Source of the DNA: CAZLPZ01 sp964561535
GTDB lineage: Bacteria; Pseudomonadota; Alphaproteobacteria; Micavibrionales; Micavibrionaceae
Assembly (NCBI GenBank): GCA_964561535.1
Contig: CAZLPZ010000002.1
Location: forward strand, 1 to 64,000
DNA length: 64,000 nt
Direction: 5' to 3'
Shown here piece after piece: positions 25,424 to 34,651 of the stretch. Below the pieces are notes generated by a model. It saw only the letters and a program-made list of their open reading frames with translations, made no database searches and was not told the DNA's origin. The position numbers and the translations under genes are program-made. Numbering within the stretch: position 1 is the stretch's first letter; each line of letters opens with the position of its first letter.

Positions 25424-25552
25424 GAATAACCTCACCTTTTTGGATATTTATAAATATGTATAACCAATAGATATAGTCGTCAATCAAATTTATCTAATTA
25501 TTATGTAAATATATTGCATCCCGCGCCAAAACCCGCTATAACCCCCTTCACG

Positions 25553-26710
25553 ATGAATACACATCCGCTCAACTCCCTTGGGTTTGCAAAACCTGAATCA
25601 AAAACCCGCGTGGTGGTGGCCATGTCGGGCGGGGTTGATTCATCCGTGGTCGCATCACTCCTGCACGAACAAGGATACGATGTCATCGGCGTGACGTTGC
25701 AACTCTATGATTACGGCGACGCCTTGCGGAAAAAGGGCGCATGTTGTGCCGGCGACGATATATATGACGCCCGACGGGTGGCCGAGGCACGTGGATTCCC
25801 CCATTACGTATTGGATTATGAATCCAAATTCCGTGAGGCAGTTGTCGATGAATTTGTGGAAACCTATATGGCGGGGGCAACACCCATTCCGTGCGTGACG
25901 TGCAACCAAACTGTCAAATTTCGGGATTTATTGCGTATGGCCCATGACCTCGACGCCGACTGCATGGCCACGGGACATTACGTACAACGGATCATCAACG
26001 CACAAACGGGCATGGCCGAGTTGCACCGCGCAATCGATCCCGTGAAAGATCAAAGTTATTTCTTATTCGCGACAACCCAAGATCAAATTGATTTCCTGCG
26101 GTTTCCGCTGGGCGGCTGGACCAAGGATATCACGCGTGCGCACGCGGCCCGATTGGGGCTCGTGACTGCTGAAAAACCTGATTCAATGGATATTTGTTTT
26201 GTACCCAATGGCGATTATGCGAGCGTAGTGAAACGCATTCGACCGGATGCCGCCACACCTGGTAATATCGTGCATGTCGATGGGCGTGTATTGGGCCGTC
26301 ACGACGGGATCATTCATTACACAATTGGCCAACGCAAAGGCATCGGCATCGGCGGTGGGGTGACCGATGATAACACCCCCCTATATGTGACCCGATTAAA
26401 TGCCGCGGACGCAGAAGTCATTGTGGGACCGAAAGAATCGCTCGCGCGCAATATTGTCATTTTAAAAAACGCGACGTTTACATGTGATGTTCCAGACCGT
26501 GGATTAACCGTCATGGTCAAATTACGCAGCGCGACAAAAATGGTTAAAGCCGTGATCCAAATGCAAGACCAAAATACAACGCTTCACCTCGACTTCCCCC
26601 AATACGGGGTCGCACCGGGTCAAGCCGCCGTATGTTATGTGGACGACCGGTGCATTGGGGGCGGATGGATTGTGGATGCGACATTGCAAGACAACGCCCA
26701 AGCGGCATAA
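25553..26710 (+). CDS. mnmA: tRNA-specific 2-thiouridylase MnmA
   Basis: The 385-residue enzyme thiolates U34 of tRNA-Lys, Glu and Gln. It has the PP-loop MSGGVDSSV (Ser25-Val32), GACCAGDDIYDARRVA, PCVTCNQTVKF with the first catalytic cysteine, ATGHYVQ, DQSYFLF, KPDSMDICFVPNGDY with the second cysteine and TIGQRKGIGIGGG, all diagnostic. The ATG at 25553 is chosen as start because the TTG 13 codons earlier adds no conserved residues. An MnmC-like gene follows after 11 bp, giving a wobble-uridine modification pair. Confidence 0.96.
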   Translation: MNTHPLNSLGFAKPESKTRVVVAMSGGVDSSVVASLLHEQGYDVIGVTLQLYDYGDALRKKGACCAGDDIYDARRVAEARGFPHYVLDYESKFREAVVDEFVETYMAGATPIPCVTCNQTVKFRDLLRMAHDLDADCMATGHYVQRIINAQTGMAELHRAIDPVKDQSYFLFATTQDQIDFLRFPLGGWTKDITRAHAARLGLVTAEKPDSMDICFVPNGDYASVVKRIRPDAATPGNIVHVDGRVLGRHDGIIHYTIGQRKGIGIGGGVTDDNTPLYVTRLNAADAEVIVGPKESLARNIVILKNATFTCDVPDRGLTVMVKLRSATKMVKAVIQMQDQNTTLHLDFPQYGVAPGQAAVCYVDDRCIGGGWIVDATLQDNAQAA

Positions 26711-26721
26711 CGGCGCGCGAG

Positions 26722-27723
26722 ATGAAACATAATTTTTCACTCGCAAAACATGTTTGCGTCTTGGGCGGGGGCCTTGCCGGAACATCCGCCGCCTGGGCAT
26801 TAAAACAAGCCGGCCACATCCCCACCATTATTGCACCACACGGATTGGCGGATGGCGCATCCGGAAACGATTGCGGTCTTTATAATCCCCGATTTTCAAG
26901 AACCTATTCAGACAGAGCAAAATTTTATAACACTGCATTCACAGCCTTTTATCAATTTCTATTAACGCAAAATGCGCACGATACCGGATGGATGAATAAT
27001 GGAACGCTGTATATCATCCGAAACGACACGATGAAAACGATGTATCATAACATGGTTGATACATGGGGATGGGAGACAGATAACGCGCGCATTGTAACAG
27101 CGCTCGAAGCGTCCACCCTTGCGGGTATTGACATCAAGAGAGACGCCCTGTGGCTGCCCCAGGCCGGATCCGTTAATCCCAAAAAACTCTGTGCCCTGTA
27201 TGCCCGCGATATTAAAGTGTGTCAAGAAATCCCAGATATGTCTGAATTTGACGCCATCATCATCGCATCAGGTCTCGCGGCCCTCAAAATTCCCGGCCTG
27301 GCCGCACTGCCCCTTGAACCTGTACGCGGTCAAATCATCACCGCCCGCGCAACCAAATTATCGTCTACACTCAAAACAAATGTATGTTACGGGGGATATA
27401 TGACTCCCGTTGGCCTCTCGGGAGCCCATACGATCGGCGCAACATTTACACAAGGAGATACAAGTCTGGATATGCGTATAACCGATACAGCTGAAATTTT
27501 AGATAAAATGAACCTCCATTTGAGCCCGCTCATCACGTCCGACCAAATCATTGGTGCCCGAGTCGGTGTACGGGTGACAACATCCGATCACCGGCCCCTA
27601 ATCGGACGTGGCCCGGATGTCATCGGATTACCGCCTCTTTACCTTTCCCTCGCCCATGAATCGCATGGGATTTTATCGACATTTTTGGCCGCAAAGCATA
27701 TGGCGGCCCTGATCACTTCATAA
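26722..27723 (+). CDS. FAD-dependent oxidoreductase, MnmC C-terminal-domain-like
   Basis: The 333-residue protein has an N-terminal FAD-binding motif, VCVLGGGLAGTSAAWALKQAGH at residues 10-31, in the DAO superfamily. The C-terminal end RVGVRVTTSDHRPLIGRGPD and LAHESHGILSTFLAAKHMAAL resembles the C-terminal domain of MnmC, which removes the carboxymethyl group of cmnm5U34 in tRNA. The start ATG at 26722 lies 11 bp after mnmA, so the two are probably co-transcribed. The methyltransferase domain of the fused enterobacterial MnmC is absent. The general family is secure; the MnmC2 role is inferred from motif and neighbour. Confidence 0.7.
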   Translation: MKHNFSLAKHVCVLGGGLAGTSAAWALKQAGHIPTIIAPHGLADGASGNDCGLYNPRFSRTYSDRAKFYNTAFTAFYQFLLTQNAHDTGWMNNGTLYIIRNDTMKTMYHNMVDTWGWETDNARIVTALEASTLAGIDIKRDALWLPQAGSVNPKKLCALYARDIKVCQEIPDMSEFDAIIIASGLAALKIPGLAALPLEPVRGQIITARATKLSSTLKTNVCYGGYMTPVGLSGAHTIGATFTQGDTSLDMRITDTAEILDKMNLHLSPLITSDQIIGARVGVRVTTSDHRPLIGRGPDVIGLPPLYLSLAHESHGILSTFLAAKHMAALITS

Positions 27724-27865
27724 ATATAAATCATTGAAATATAATGATATTATTATAGGGATGCCTTATAAAAAGATAAAATACAATTCATTATTCACTC
27801 TGCTTTAAGAAGAATAACGTATATTAGAATAATAAGGTGTATATCCACGATATCGGAGTATTATT

Positions 27866-28063
27866 ATGCCATCATTAAAATATGTCATCGAGATCAAACA
27901 TGTAGTTCAAAAACTGATCTCAGATCAGTCCGGGGCCACCGCCATTGAATATGGGCTAATCGCTGCAGGTATATCCATTGGCATTACGGCCAGTGTGTTT
28001 CTGTTTGGAGACACCCTGAATAATCTGTTCTTTTCAGAACTTGTAACTATGCTAGGTGTATAA
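27866..28063 (+). CDS. Flp/Fap-type pilin
   Basis: The 65-residue protein has the classical Flp pilin form: a short leader, then SDQSGATAIEYGLIAAGISIGI with the glutamate-tyrosine pair that follows the processed N-terminus, and a hydrophobic helix. Flp pilins form thin tad pili for surface attachment and are cut by a TadV/CpaA prepilin peptidase. No other tad or cpa gene is in the window, so this is an orphan or distant pilin gene. About 140 bp of AT-rich sequence upstream should contain its promoter. Confidence 0.9.
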   Translation: MPSLKYVIEIKHVVQKLISDQSGATAIEYGLIAAGISIGITASVFLFGDTLNNLFFSELVTMLGV

Positions 28064-28189
28064 TCCTTCAAAATTTGTATATAATTTATACACTTTAAGG
28101 CCCTAAAAAGGCCCTCCCTCATCACATTTTCTTAATGACAGTGTCAAATCCTGTGATATGGTTTGGATCAAATTTTAACGGATCCAGCC

Positions 28190-29275
28190 ATGATTCTCTC
28201 CTTTATTTTTTTTACCCTTTTATGTGCAGCGTCAGCAGTTCTGACAGCATCAATTTTACCGATAATCGCCCGTATTGCCGTACGGCGTGGATGGGTTGAC
28301 CACCCCGATACCCAAACAGGTGGCCGCAAAACCCATACGCGCCCCACTCCCCCCGTAGGGGGGATCGTTATCATACCCCTGTTCCTACTTCTTCTACCAC
28401 CTATTGGTTTTACGCCATTAAATCATGCCCCCCTCTATATCGCCATTGCCCTCATCACAGCAACGGGATGGTTAGATGATCAATTTGATCTTTCACCAGC
28501 GACCAAATTTTTTATGCAAGTGCTCGTGGCTGTTTTGATCACCGGATCCGGAACCGCATTGCTTCCTCATCTGGGACATTTATTTGGGGGAAGTGATTTG
28601 TCAATGCTCGGGCCCCTTGCCTATCCGTTTACCGCCGTGTGTTTTATTTTCTTTATGAATGCCTTAAATATGATTGACGGTGTTGACGGATTAGCCGGCG
28701 GGGTATCATTCACCATGCTGTTTTGGTTGGCCATCGCGGCATTTATGGGGAACGATATACAATATGCAACAGCAGCATGTGTGATGATGTGCGTACTTAT
28801 TGGATTCCTTGTTCATAATATGCGATACGCCAAACATAAACGCGCAACTGTATTCTTGGGCGACGCGGGCAGCATGGGACTGGCCGTTGTAATTGCCTGG
28901 CTAGGGGTGAATATCGCGGCCGACCCCACCCCTGGCATGCCGCCCATTGGCATGGCATGGATCATTGCGTTGCCCATTATCGATACATTCGCCTTATTTA
29001 TTGCCCGCCGACAAAGAGGCATCAGCGCATTTACACCAGGACATGATCATATTCACCATCGGTTAATGCGCCATGGGTTTCGAGCGGGACAACATTTTAC
29101 CCCCGGGCACGTCACCACGATTTTAATGAGCCTGGTATTTATCGGCGGTGCCGTCGGCGTTTTGGCCCTGCCCTTTTTTGGGATTCCAGAGTGGGTGTTA
29201 ACACTTTTATGGGTTACCACCCTCATGGGGTGGACTCTGTATGGTATGAAACAGAACCAACGATTGATGGCGTAA
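28190..29275 (+). CDS. Undecaprenyl-phosphate sugar-1-phosphate transferase, WecA/TagO type
   Basis: The polytopic membrane protein of about 361 residues belongs to the MraY/WecA family. Motifs are RKTHTRPTPPVGGI, GWLDDQFDLSPATKF, FFMNALNMIDGVDGLAGG with the catalytic aspartates, VFLGDAGSMGL and the cytosolic PGHDHIHHRLMRHG, where HxHHR is typical of WecA-like enzymes rather than MraY. It should transfer GlcNAc-1-phosphate or a related sugar to undecaprenyl phosphate to begin a surface polysaccharide. The ATG at 28190 is preferred over a TTG nine codons earlier. A glycosyltransferase gene follows after 3 bp. Confidence 0.9.
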   Translation: MILSFIFFTLLCAASAVLTASILPIIARIAVRRGWVDHPDTQTGGRKTHTRPTPPVGGIVIIPLFLLLLPPIGFTPLNHAPLYIAIALITATGWLDDQFDLSPATKFFMQVLVAVLITGSGTALLPHLGHLFGGSDLSMLGPLAYPFTAVCFIFFMNALNMIDGVDGLAGGVSFTMLFWLAIAAFMGNDIQYATAACVMMCVLIGFLVHNMRYAKHKRATVFLGDAGSMGLAVVIAWLGVNIAADPTPGMPPIGMAWIIALPIIDTFALFIARRQRGISAFTPGHDHIHHRLMRHGFRAGQHFTPGHVTTILMSLVFIGGAVGVLALPFFGIPEWVLTLLWVTTLMGWTLYGMKQNQRLMA

Positions 29276-29278
29276 TTC

Positions 29279-30418
29279 ATGTCACAAAAACGAATTCTCC
29301 TGATCTCAAATACGACACAATCTTTTTGGATATATCGACGGGATTTAATTCAACATCTTATTTCTTCTGGATACGATATCCATTGCGCTGCCCCACCAGA
29401 TTCTGCGGCCGCTCAGATTCAATCATTAGGGGCTACCGTTTATCCCATTCCGCTCTCTCGATCTGGAATCAATCCAATCTCAGAAATACGATCTATTATT
29501 GCATTATCAAGTTTATTACGGCACGTACGCCCTGATATCATTTTTGGATATACAATTAAACCCAATACTTACATCCCCTTTATCGCACAGATTTTCTCTA
29601 TTCCGTGTGTATCGATCGTCACGGGCCTTGGATACAGTTTTATTTCAACATCCCTCAAAGCTCTTATTTCTCGATACATCTTTATTTACGGACTCTCTTT
29701 TTCCAAACAAATTTGGACATATAACCCCCAAGACTTAAAAGATATTGTTTTTTACAAAAAAAACATGGCCCCAAAAATAAGCCTTATACCGGGATCCGGA
29801 ATAAACATTACTGAATTTAATACCAATAATCTCAAATTAAACACAGCCCCCCCGCTATCATTCATAATGATCTCACGATTACTCATTGATAAAGGAATAC
29901 GCGAATATATCGCCGCCGCTGCACTCGTCCAACAACAATATCCCGGCACTCAGTTTCACATCCTCGGGCCCCTTGACCACGGAAATCCGGCAAGTCTTAC
30001 CCAATCTGAATTGGACCAGGCCATTCAATCTGGAACAATTCACTATCATCCCCCAACACAAGATGTCCGTCCTTTTTTAGCACAAACGGATTGTATCGTT
30101 TTGCCCTCTTACCGTGAAGGAATTCCAAAAGTATTGCTCGAAGCAGGGGCCATGGGTAAACCATCAATTACCACGGATGTTCCAGGGTGCCGCGATATCA
30201 TTCAAAACGATAAAAATGGTTTTATTGTTCCTGCCGGTCAAACCAATGCACTTTCTCAAGCGATGATAAATTTTATTCTCATGTCCCCAAATAAACGCGC
30301 AGAAATGGGCGAAACAGCAAGAAACCACATTATTCAATATTTTTCCAACGATATTGTTTTTAAAAAATATGACACCTATCTCGCAAATATTTTTCAACCC
30401 CATGGAAGCAAAAAATGA
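29279..30418 (+). CDS. Family 4 glycosyltransferase
   Basis: The 379-residue protein has a GT-B fold with an N-terminal acceptor domain (ILLISNTTQSFWIYRRDLIQHL) and a C-terminal nucleotide-sugar domain, where LLIDKGIREYIAAA and the EGIPKVLLEAGAMGKPSITTDVPGCRDII block match GT4 enzymes such as WbpH/PglA-type transferases. The ExxxxxxLE motif is present. It probably adds a second sugar to the lipid-linked intermediate made by the preceding WecA-like enzyme. Its stop overlaps the start of the galE remnant by 4 bp. Confidence 0.9.
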   Translation: MSQKRILLISNTTQSFWIYRRDLIQHLISSGYDIHCAAPPDSAAAQIQSLGATVYPIPLSRSGINPISEIRSIIALSSLLRHVRPDIIFGYTIKPNTYIPFIAQIFSIPCVSIVTGLGYSFISTSLKALISRYIFIYGLSFSKQIWTYNPQDLKDIVFYKKNMAPKISLIPGSGINITEFNTNNLKLNTAPPLSFIMISRLLIDKGIREYIAAAALVQQQYPGTQFHILGPLDHGNPASLTQSELDQAIQSGTIHYHPPTQDVRPFLAQTDCIVLPSYREGIPKVLLEAGAMGKPSITTDVPGCRDIIQNDKNGFIVPAGQTNALSQAMINFILMSPNKRAEMGETARNHIIQYFSNDIVFKKYDTYLANIFQPHGSKK

Positions 30419-31309
30419 CCCCTCTTCTCACCGGTGGAACAGGCTATATCGGATCGCACATGGCGATTGCATTAATCGAACGCGGTATTATACCCGTCAT
30501 CGTCGATAATTTAAGTAACAGTAATTTAAGCACCCTAGATCGTATTGAAAAATAACCGGAAAACGCCCTCCCTTTTATCATACTGATATACGCGACACAG
30601 CCACACTAACCAAAATCCTGCGTGACCATAAAGTTACATCGATCATTCATTTTGCAGCCTTAAAATCAGTTTCTGAATCGGTTGCGGATCCACTTACATA
30701 CTATGCCAACAATATCGACGGGCTGATATCTGTCCTCTCGGCCATGAATGCCATGCACCTCAAAACCCTCATCTACAGCAGCAGTGCCACGGTATATGCA
30801 CCCTCTCAAACAGAAAATTTTATACTTGAGAAAGCATTTATTGAAACGGCACCCTTTGGCCCCATCAACCCCTACGGGCAGACAAAAGCGATGGGTGAAC
30901 AAATTATAAAGGATTGGGCCGCAGCAACCCTTGGAACCCAATCGGCTATTTTACGATATTTCAACCCGGTGGGCGCACATCCATCGGGACGGCGATCCGC
31001 GATTATGTACATGTTTGTGATGTTGTTGATGCGCATTTACGTGTTCTCCAAAACTTGACTGAACCCAACTCCCCGTCCATTTTTAATATCGGGACAGGGA
31101 TTGGATATTCGGTGCATGACATCATCAAGACATTTGAATCCGTCAACGCCGTCACGATTGCAACACACATCGGCCCGCGCCGAAAAGGAGATGCCGCATG
31201 TGTTGTGGCCGACGTCTCAAAAATTAACGCTGATCTGGGATGGCGCGCCCAATACAGCTTGGCCGACATGTGCCGAAGTGCATGGCAATTTGAGAAAAAT
31301 CGTCCATAA
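30415..31309 (+). pseudogene. galE: Decayed UDP-glucose 4-epimerase gene (galE)
   Basis: Frame one gives MTPLLTGGTGYIGSHMAIAL and runs to DRIEK, then meets TAA at 30553. A frame shifted by one base continues KITGKRPPFYHTDIRD, so a single A is missing from the A run at 30548-30552. That second frame contains the catalytic SSSATVYA and YGQTKAMGE motifs and reaches ILRYFNPVGAHPSG near 30985. There the next conserved part, TAIRDYVHVCDVVDAHL, is in another frame and about 40 residues between them are missing. The gene therefore has two lesions. ATGA coupling with the preceding glycosyltransferase shows its former place in the operon. Confidence 0.9.
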
Positions 31310-31453
31310 CCCCCTGTGGATAATTTTATTGGTTGTCATGCGGCCTGTTGACCCAAGCCTCCAGAACATCGACAATAAGATTGCTGTATTATCTTATCCG
31401 AATATATCCTCTTTTTATTCGGCGTATTGTCTTTCCTTCGGGGCCTTAACATC

Positions 31454-32500
31454 ATGATTCAAAAGTCATTTTTGCTCCTGGCAACGGCCAGTGTCTTGGC
31501 TCTGGCCGCATGCGCAGGTGATTCGGTTTCCCCGCAAACAGCACCGACTTCGCCTGTACCCGCCCATGACGCCATCGCCGCCCCCGGGGCTGTGACGATG
31601 ATTCCACCAACAAACGGCAATCCAGCAGCTCTAACCTCAATGCCCCCTGCCACTGATTTATTAAATGCCCCAATGTCCACCATGGCCAAAACACCGGATG
31701 TCGAAAGCCGCTTAACCCGCCTTGAAACCGATGTTGAAGTTATAAAAGGACAGGTTCAACTTGTCCGACCTTTACTTGAAAAAATGCCAGCGCTTCAAGA
31801 TAAATTATCGGAGCTTGTTGCCGAACTTCAGCGCATTGATGCCCGTGTAGCGGCTGCAAAATCAGATACCCGCGATATGCCGGATGTAAAATCAGAACCC
31901 GCCCATGCGATGCCCGCGCCCTTTAAACCCGCCCCAAAAATGAGCCCAATTATAAGCCCGGCGCAAAAACCTACTGCCCCGCTATCTGCTCATAAAAAAA
32001 CATCTGCCGTACCCCCTTCTCTTACCCCCCCTAAATCGGGGCAGGTCATCACTCCTGCCACAACGAATGCCGGAGCCCCTCCCCCATCGGCACCGACTCC
32101 TACCACAACGATGTCCACTACCTCAACATCAACGACCGCTTTGCCCATGATCACCCCAACGACACAAAAAGGCATTCTTGCTGTACGTGTTGGCGATGAT
32201 ACCGAAAAAACCCGTATTGTGATCGATATCGGCGCGCCCACCGAATTTCAATATGATTTAGATAACGGCGAAAAAATCCTGATCATTGATTTAAACACGC
32301 CTGTTACATCCGCTATGGTTGGGCAGTTTGATAAATCACCCCTTGTTGCCTCATATTCAACACAAGCCATTACACCCGATAAATCAAGACTCATCTTACA
32401 ATTACGTACGGCCATCAAAGTCTTGAAAACATCGACCCTACCACCGAGCGATGGCAAAAATGATCGTATCATCTTGGATCTCGTCCCGGCTCAATTATAA
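31454..32500 (+). CDS. Lipoprotein with coiled coil and AMIN-like domain
   Basis: The 348-residue product begins MIQKSFLLLATASVLALAAC and has a lipobox LAAC. Residues about 80-130 form a coiled coil (VESRLTRLETDVEVIKGQVQLV), followed by a long Pro/Thr/Ala-rich linker. The final 110 residues (GILAVRVGDDTEKTRIVIDI ... RIILDLVPAQ) resemble an AMIN domain, which targets cell-wall and secretion proteins to peptidoglycan in the periplasm. It is probably an envelope protein bridging membrane and wall. It is separated from the galE remnant by about 145 bp and from the M3 peptidase by about 80 bp. Function beyond that is unknown. Confidence 0.75.
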   Translation: MIQKSFLLLATASVLALAACAGDSVSPQTAPTSPVPAHDAIAAPGAVTMIPPTNGNPAALTSMPPATDLLNAPMSTMAKTPDVESRLTRLETDVEVIKGQVQLVRPLLEKMPALQDKLSELVAELQRIDARVAAAKSDTRDMPDVKSEPAHAMPAPFKPAPKMSPIISPAQKPTAPLSAHKKTSAVPPSLTPPKSGQVITPATTNAGAPPPSAPTPTTTMSTTSTSTTALPMITPTTQKGILAVRVGDDTEKTRIVIDIGAPTEFQYDLDNGEKILIIDLNTPVTSAMVGQFDKSPLVASYSTQAITPDKSRLILQLRTAIKVLKTSTLPPSDGKNDRIILDLVPAQL

Positions 32501-32581
32501 TTTTTCTGCTTTCTGCCCTGTTTTACCTTGATCTTTCAAGATAAAACCTTAAATTAGAGGCTAGAAACCAGAGAGATATAC

Positions 32582-34651
32582 ATGCCCCAAAATCCCCTTT
32601 TGACACCATCCAGCTTACCAAACAACGTTCCTGATTTTAAAGCCGTAACACCTGATCATTTTGAACCGGCCATTCGTGCAGCCATTGATTCCGCCCGCAA
32701 GAATATTGACACATTAAAAACGAACCCTGCCGCGCCCACATTTGACAATACAATCGGGGCACTTGAGGCGTCAGGCGATGATTTAAAATCGATTACATCC
32801 TTATTTTATAACCAAATTTCAGCGAATGGATCGGACGCACTCGACCAACTTACTGATATTATCGGGCCCCTAAATGCAGCGTTTTCATCGGACATTTCGC
32901 TCGACCCCGCCATTTTTGCACGCGTAAAATCGGTGTATGAGGCGCGTAACACCGCCCTTCTAACCCCTGAACAAAAAACATTGTTGGAAGATACCTATAA
33001 ATCATTTGTTCGCAACGGAGCGCTGTTGGGCGATAACGCTCAAGCGCGCATTCGTATCATCGATGAACGCTTGTCAGTCCTTGCACCGCAATTTCAAAAG
33101 AACCTTAAAAAATCAACGGAAAGCTATGAATTGATTATTCGTGATCCTGCGGATCTTGACGGTTTGCCCGACAATGCGGTTGCCGCGGCCGCCGACACGG
33201 CGCGCGAAAAAGGATACGACAATGCATGGGTCTTTACCCTGCATCAACCGTCCTTTGTCGCGTTTATTACCTATGCAAATAGCCGTCCCCGCCGCGAAGA
33301 AATCTGGCGCGCGTTTAATTCACGTGCGTACAATGATGACTATGATAACCGCGATACGATCCGCGAACTTGTGGCCCTTAAAACAGAGCGCGCAAAACTT
33401 CTCGGATACGATACACATGCCGATTTTACCCTCGCTGAACGCATGGCGGGGTCAAGCGCGCGTGTGTTTGATTTTATTCATGACATGCTCGCGTCCTATA
33501 AGCCCGCCGCAGAACGTGATCTAAATGATCTACGTGCATTTGCATTACGTATTGATGGGCTGGCCGCCACCGATTTTTCTCCTTGGGATACTGCATTTTA
33601 TCGTGAAAAACTTCAACAAGAGCGATTCAATTTTTCATCCGAAGACGTACGTCCATATTTTCCATTAGAACGCGTTTTATCGGGAACATTTACGCATTTT
33701 GAAAAATTATTTGGGCTGCGGTTTGTGGCCAATACCGCATATCCGACATGGCACAATGATGTCACCGCGTATGACGTATTTGATACCGACGATAACGCTT
33801 TTATGGGTGTTCTCTATGCCGATTTTTTTCCCCGTACCGGAAAACAAAGCGGTGCGTGGATGACCACCTATCGGGATCAAGGGTTACAATTTGGCCTCTT
33901 AAAGCGCCCGCTTGTCGCAATTGTATGCAATTTTACCAAACCCACCGGCGATACCCCCTCATTATTAACACACGAAGAAGTTTTGACATTACTGCATGAA
34001 ATGGGTCATGCGATGCACATGATGTTATCTAATGTTACCTATGCATCCTGTTCGGGCACCAATGTGAAATGGGATTTTGTAGAATTGCCATCGCAAGTTC
34101 AAGAAAATTGGGGATACGAACCCGAAACATTATCCTTGATCGCCGCGCATTACCAAACCGGTGCCCCCATGCCTGATGATTTAATTCAAAAATTACGAGG
34201 CGCCCAACAATATATGACAGGATTGCAAGGCCTACGCCAAATGTCATTTTCATTGCTCGATATGACATGGTATTCAACCCCTCCGGAACAGGCACCCAAA
34301 AACGCCGATGAAGTGGTAACATTTGAAGACCGCGTTATGAAAGATATATCCCTGTTCCCCCGCATGGCCGGACCATCATCCACATCCTTTGGGCATATTT
34401 TTGGCGGTGGATACGCAGCCGGATATTATTCGTACAAATGGGCAGAAGTATTGGATGCCGATGCATTTGATTATTTCCGGGCGCAAGGGGCCGCAAACGG
34501 CACCGGACTATACGACCCGGCCACAGCCGCTGCGTACCACCGCGAGGTTTTGGCCCGCGGGGGGTCCGAAGATCCAAATATATTATATGAACGGTTCCGG
34601 GGGCAACCCGCATCGAAAGAGGCGCTGTTAAAACGGGAGGGGGTGAGATGA
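32582..34651 (+). CDS. M3 family zinc oligopeptidase
   Basis: The 689-residue metallopeptidase has the M3 zinc motif H472-E-M-G-H476 in LLHEMGHAMHMML, followed by WDFVELPSQVQENW with the third ligand glutamate. The N-terminal helical half begins LLTPSSLPNNVPDFKAVTPDHFEPAI and the C-terminal FGHIFGGGYAAGYYSYKWAEVLDADAF is typical of Dcp/OpdA enzymes. It degrades short peptides in the cytoplasm (OpdA) or periplasm (Dcp); no signal peptide is visible, so cytoplasm is likely. It overlaps the following dehydrogenase gene by 4 bp, though no functional link is evident. Confidence 0.95.
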   Translation: MPQNPLLTPSSLPNNVPDFKAVTPDHFEPAIRAAIDSARKNIDTLKTNPAAPTFDNTIGALEASGDDLKSITSLFYNQISANGSDALDQLTDIIGPLNAAFSSDISLDPAIFARVKSVYEARNTALLTPEQKTLLEDTYKSFVRNGALLGDNAQARIRIIDERLSVLAPQFQKNLKKSTESYELIIRDPADLDGLPDNAVAAAADTAREKGYDNAWVFTLHQPSFVAFITYANSRPRREEIWRAFNSRAYNDDYDNRDTIRELVALKTERAKLLGYDTHADFTLAERMAGSSARVFDFIHDMLASYKPAAERDLNDLRAFALRIDGLAATDFSPWDTAFYREKLQQERFNFSSEDVRPYFPLERVLSGTFTHFEKLFGLRFVANTAYPTWHNDVTAYDVFDTDDNAFMGVLYADFFPRTGKQSGAWMTTYRDQGLQFGLLKRPLVAIVCNFTKPTGDTPSLLTHEEVLTLLHEMGHAMHMMLSNVTYASCSGTNVKWDFVELPSQVQENWGYEPETLSLIAAHYQTGAPMPDDLIQKLRGAQQYMTGLQGLRQMSFSLLDMTWYSTPPEQAPKNADEVVTFEDRVMKDISLFPRMAGPSSTSFGHIFGGGYAAGYYSYKWAEVLDADAFDYFRAQGAANGTGLYDPATAAAYHREVLARGGSEDPNILYERFRGQPASKEALLKREGVR

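Noticed and set aside
30548..30552. Programmed frameshift or transcriptional slippage in galE at the A run
   Set aside because: A second, unrelated lesion with loss of about 40 codons further on shows that the gene is decayed, so rescue at the first site would not restore an enzyme.
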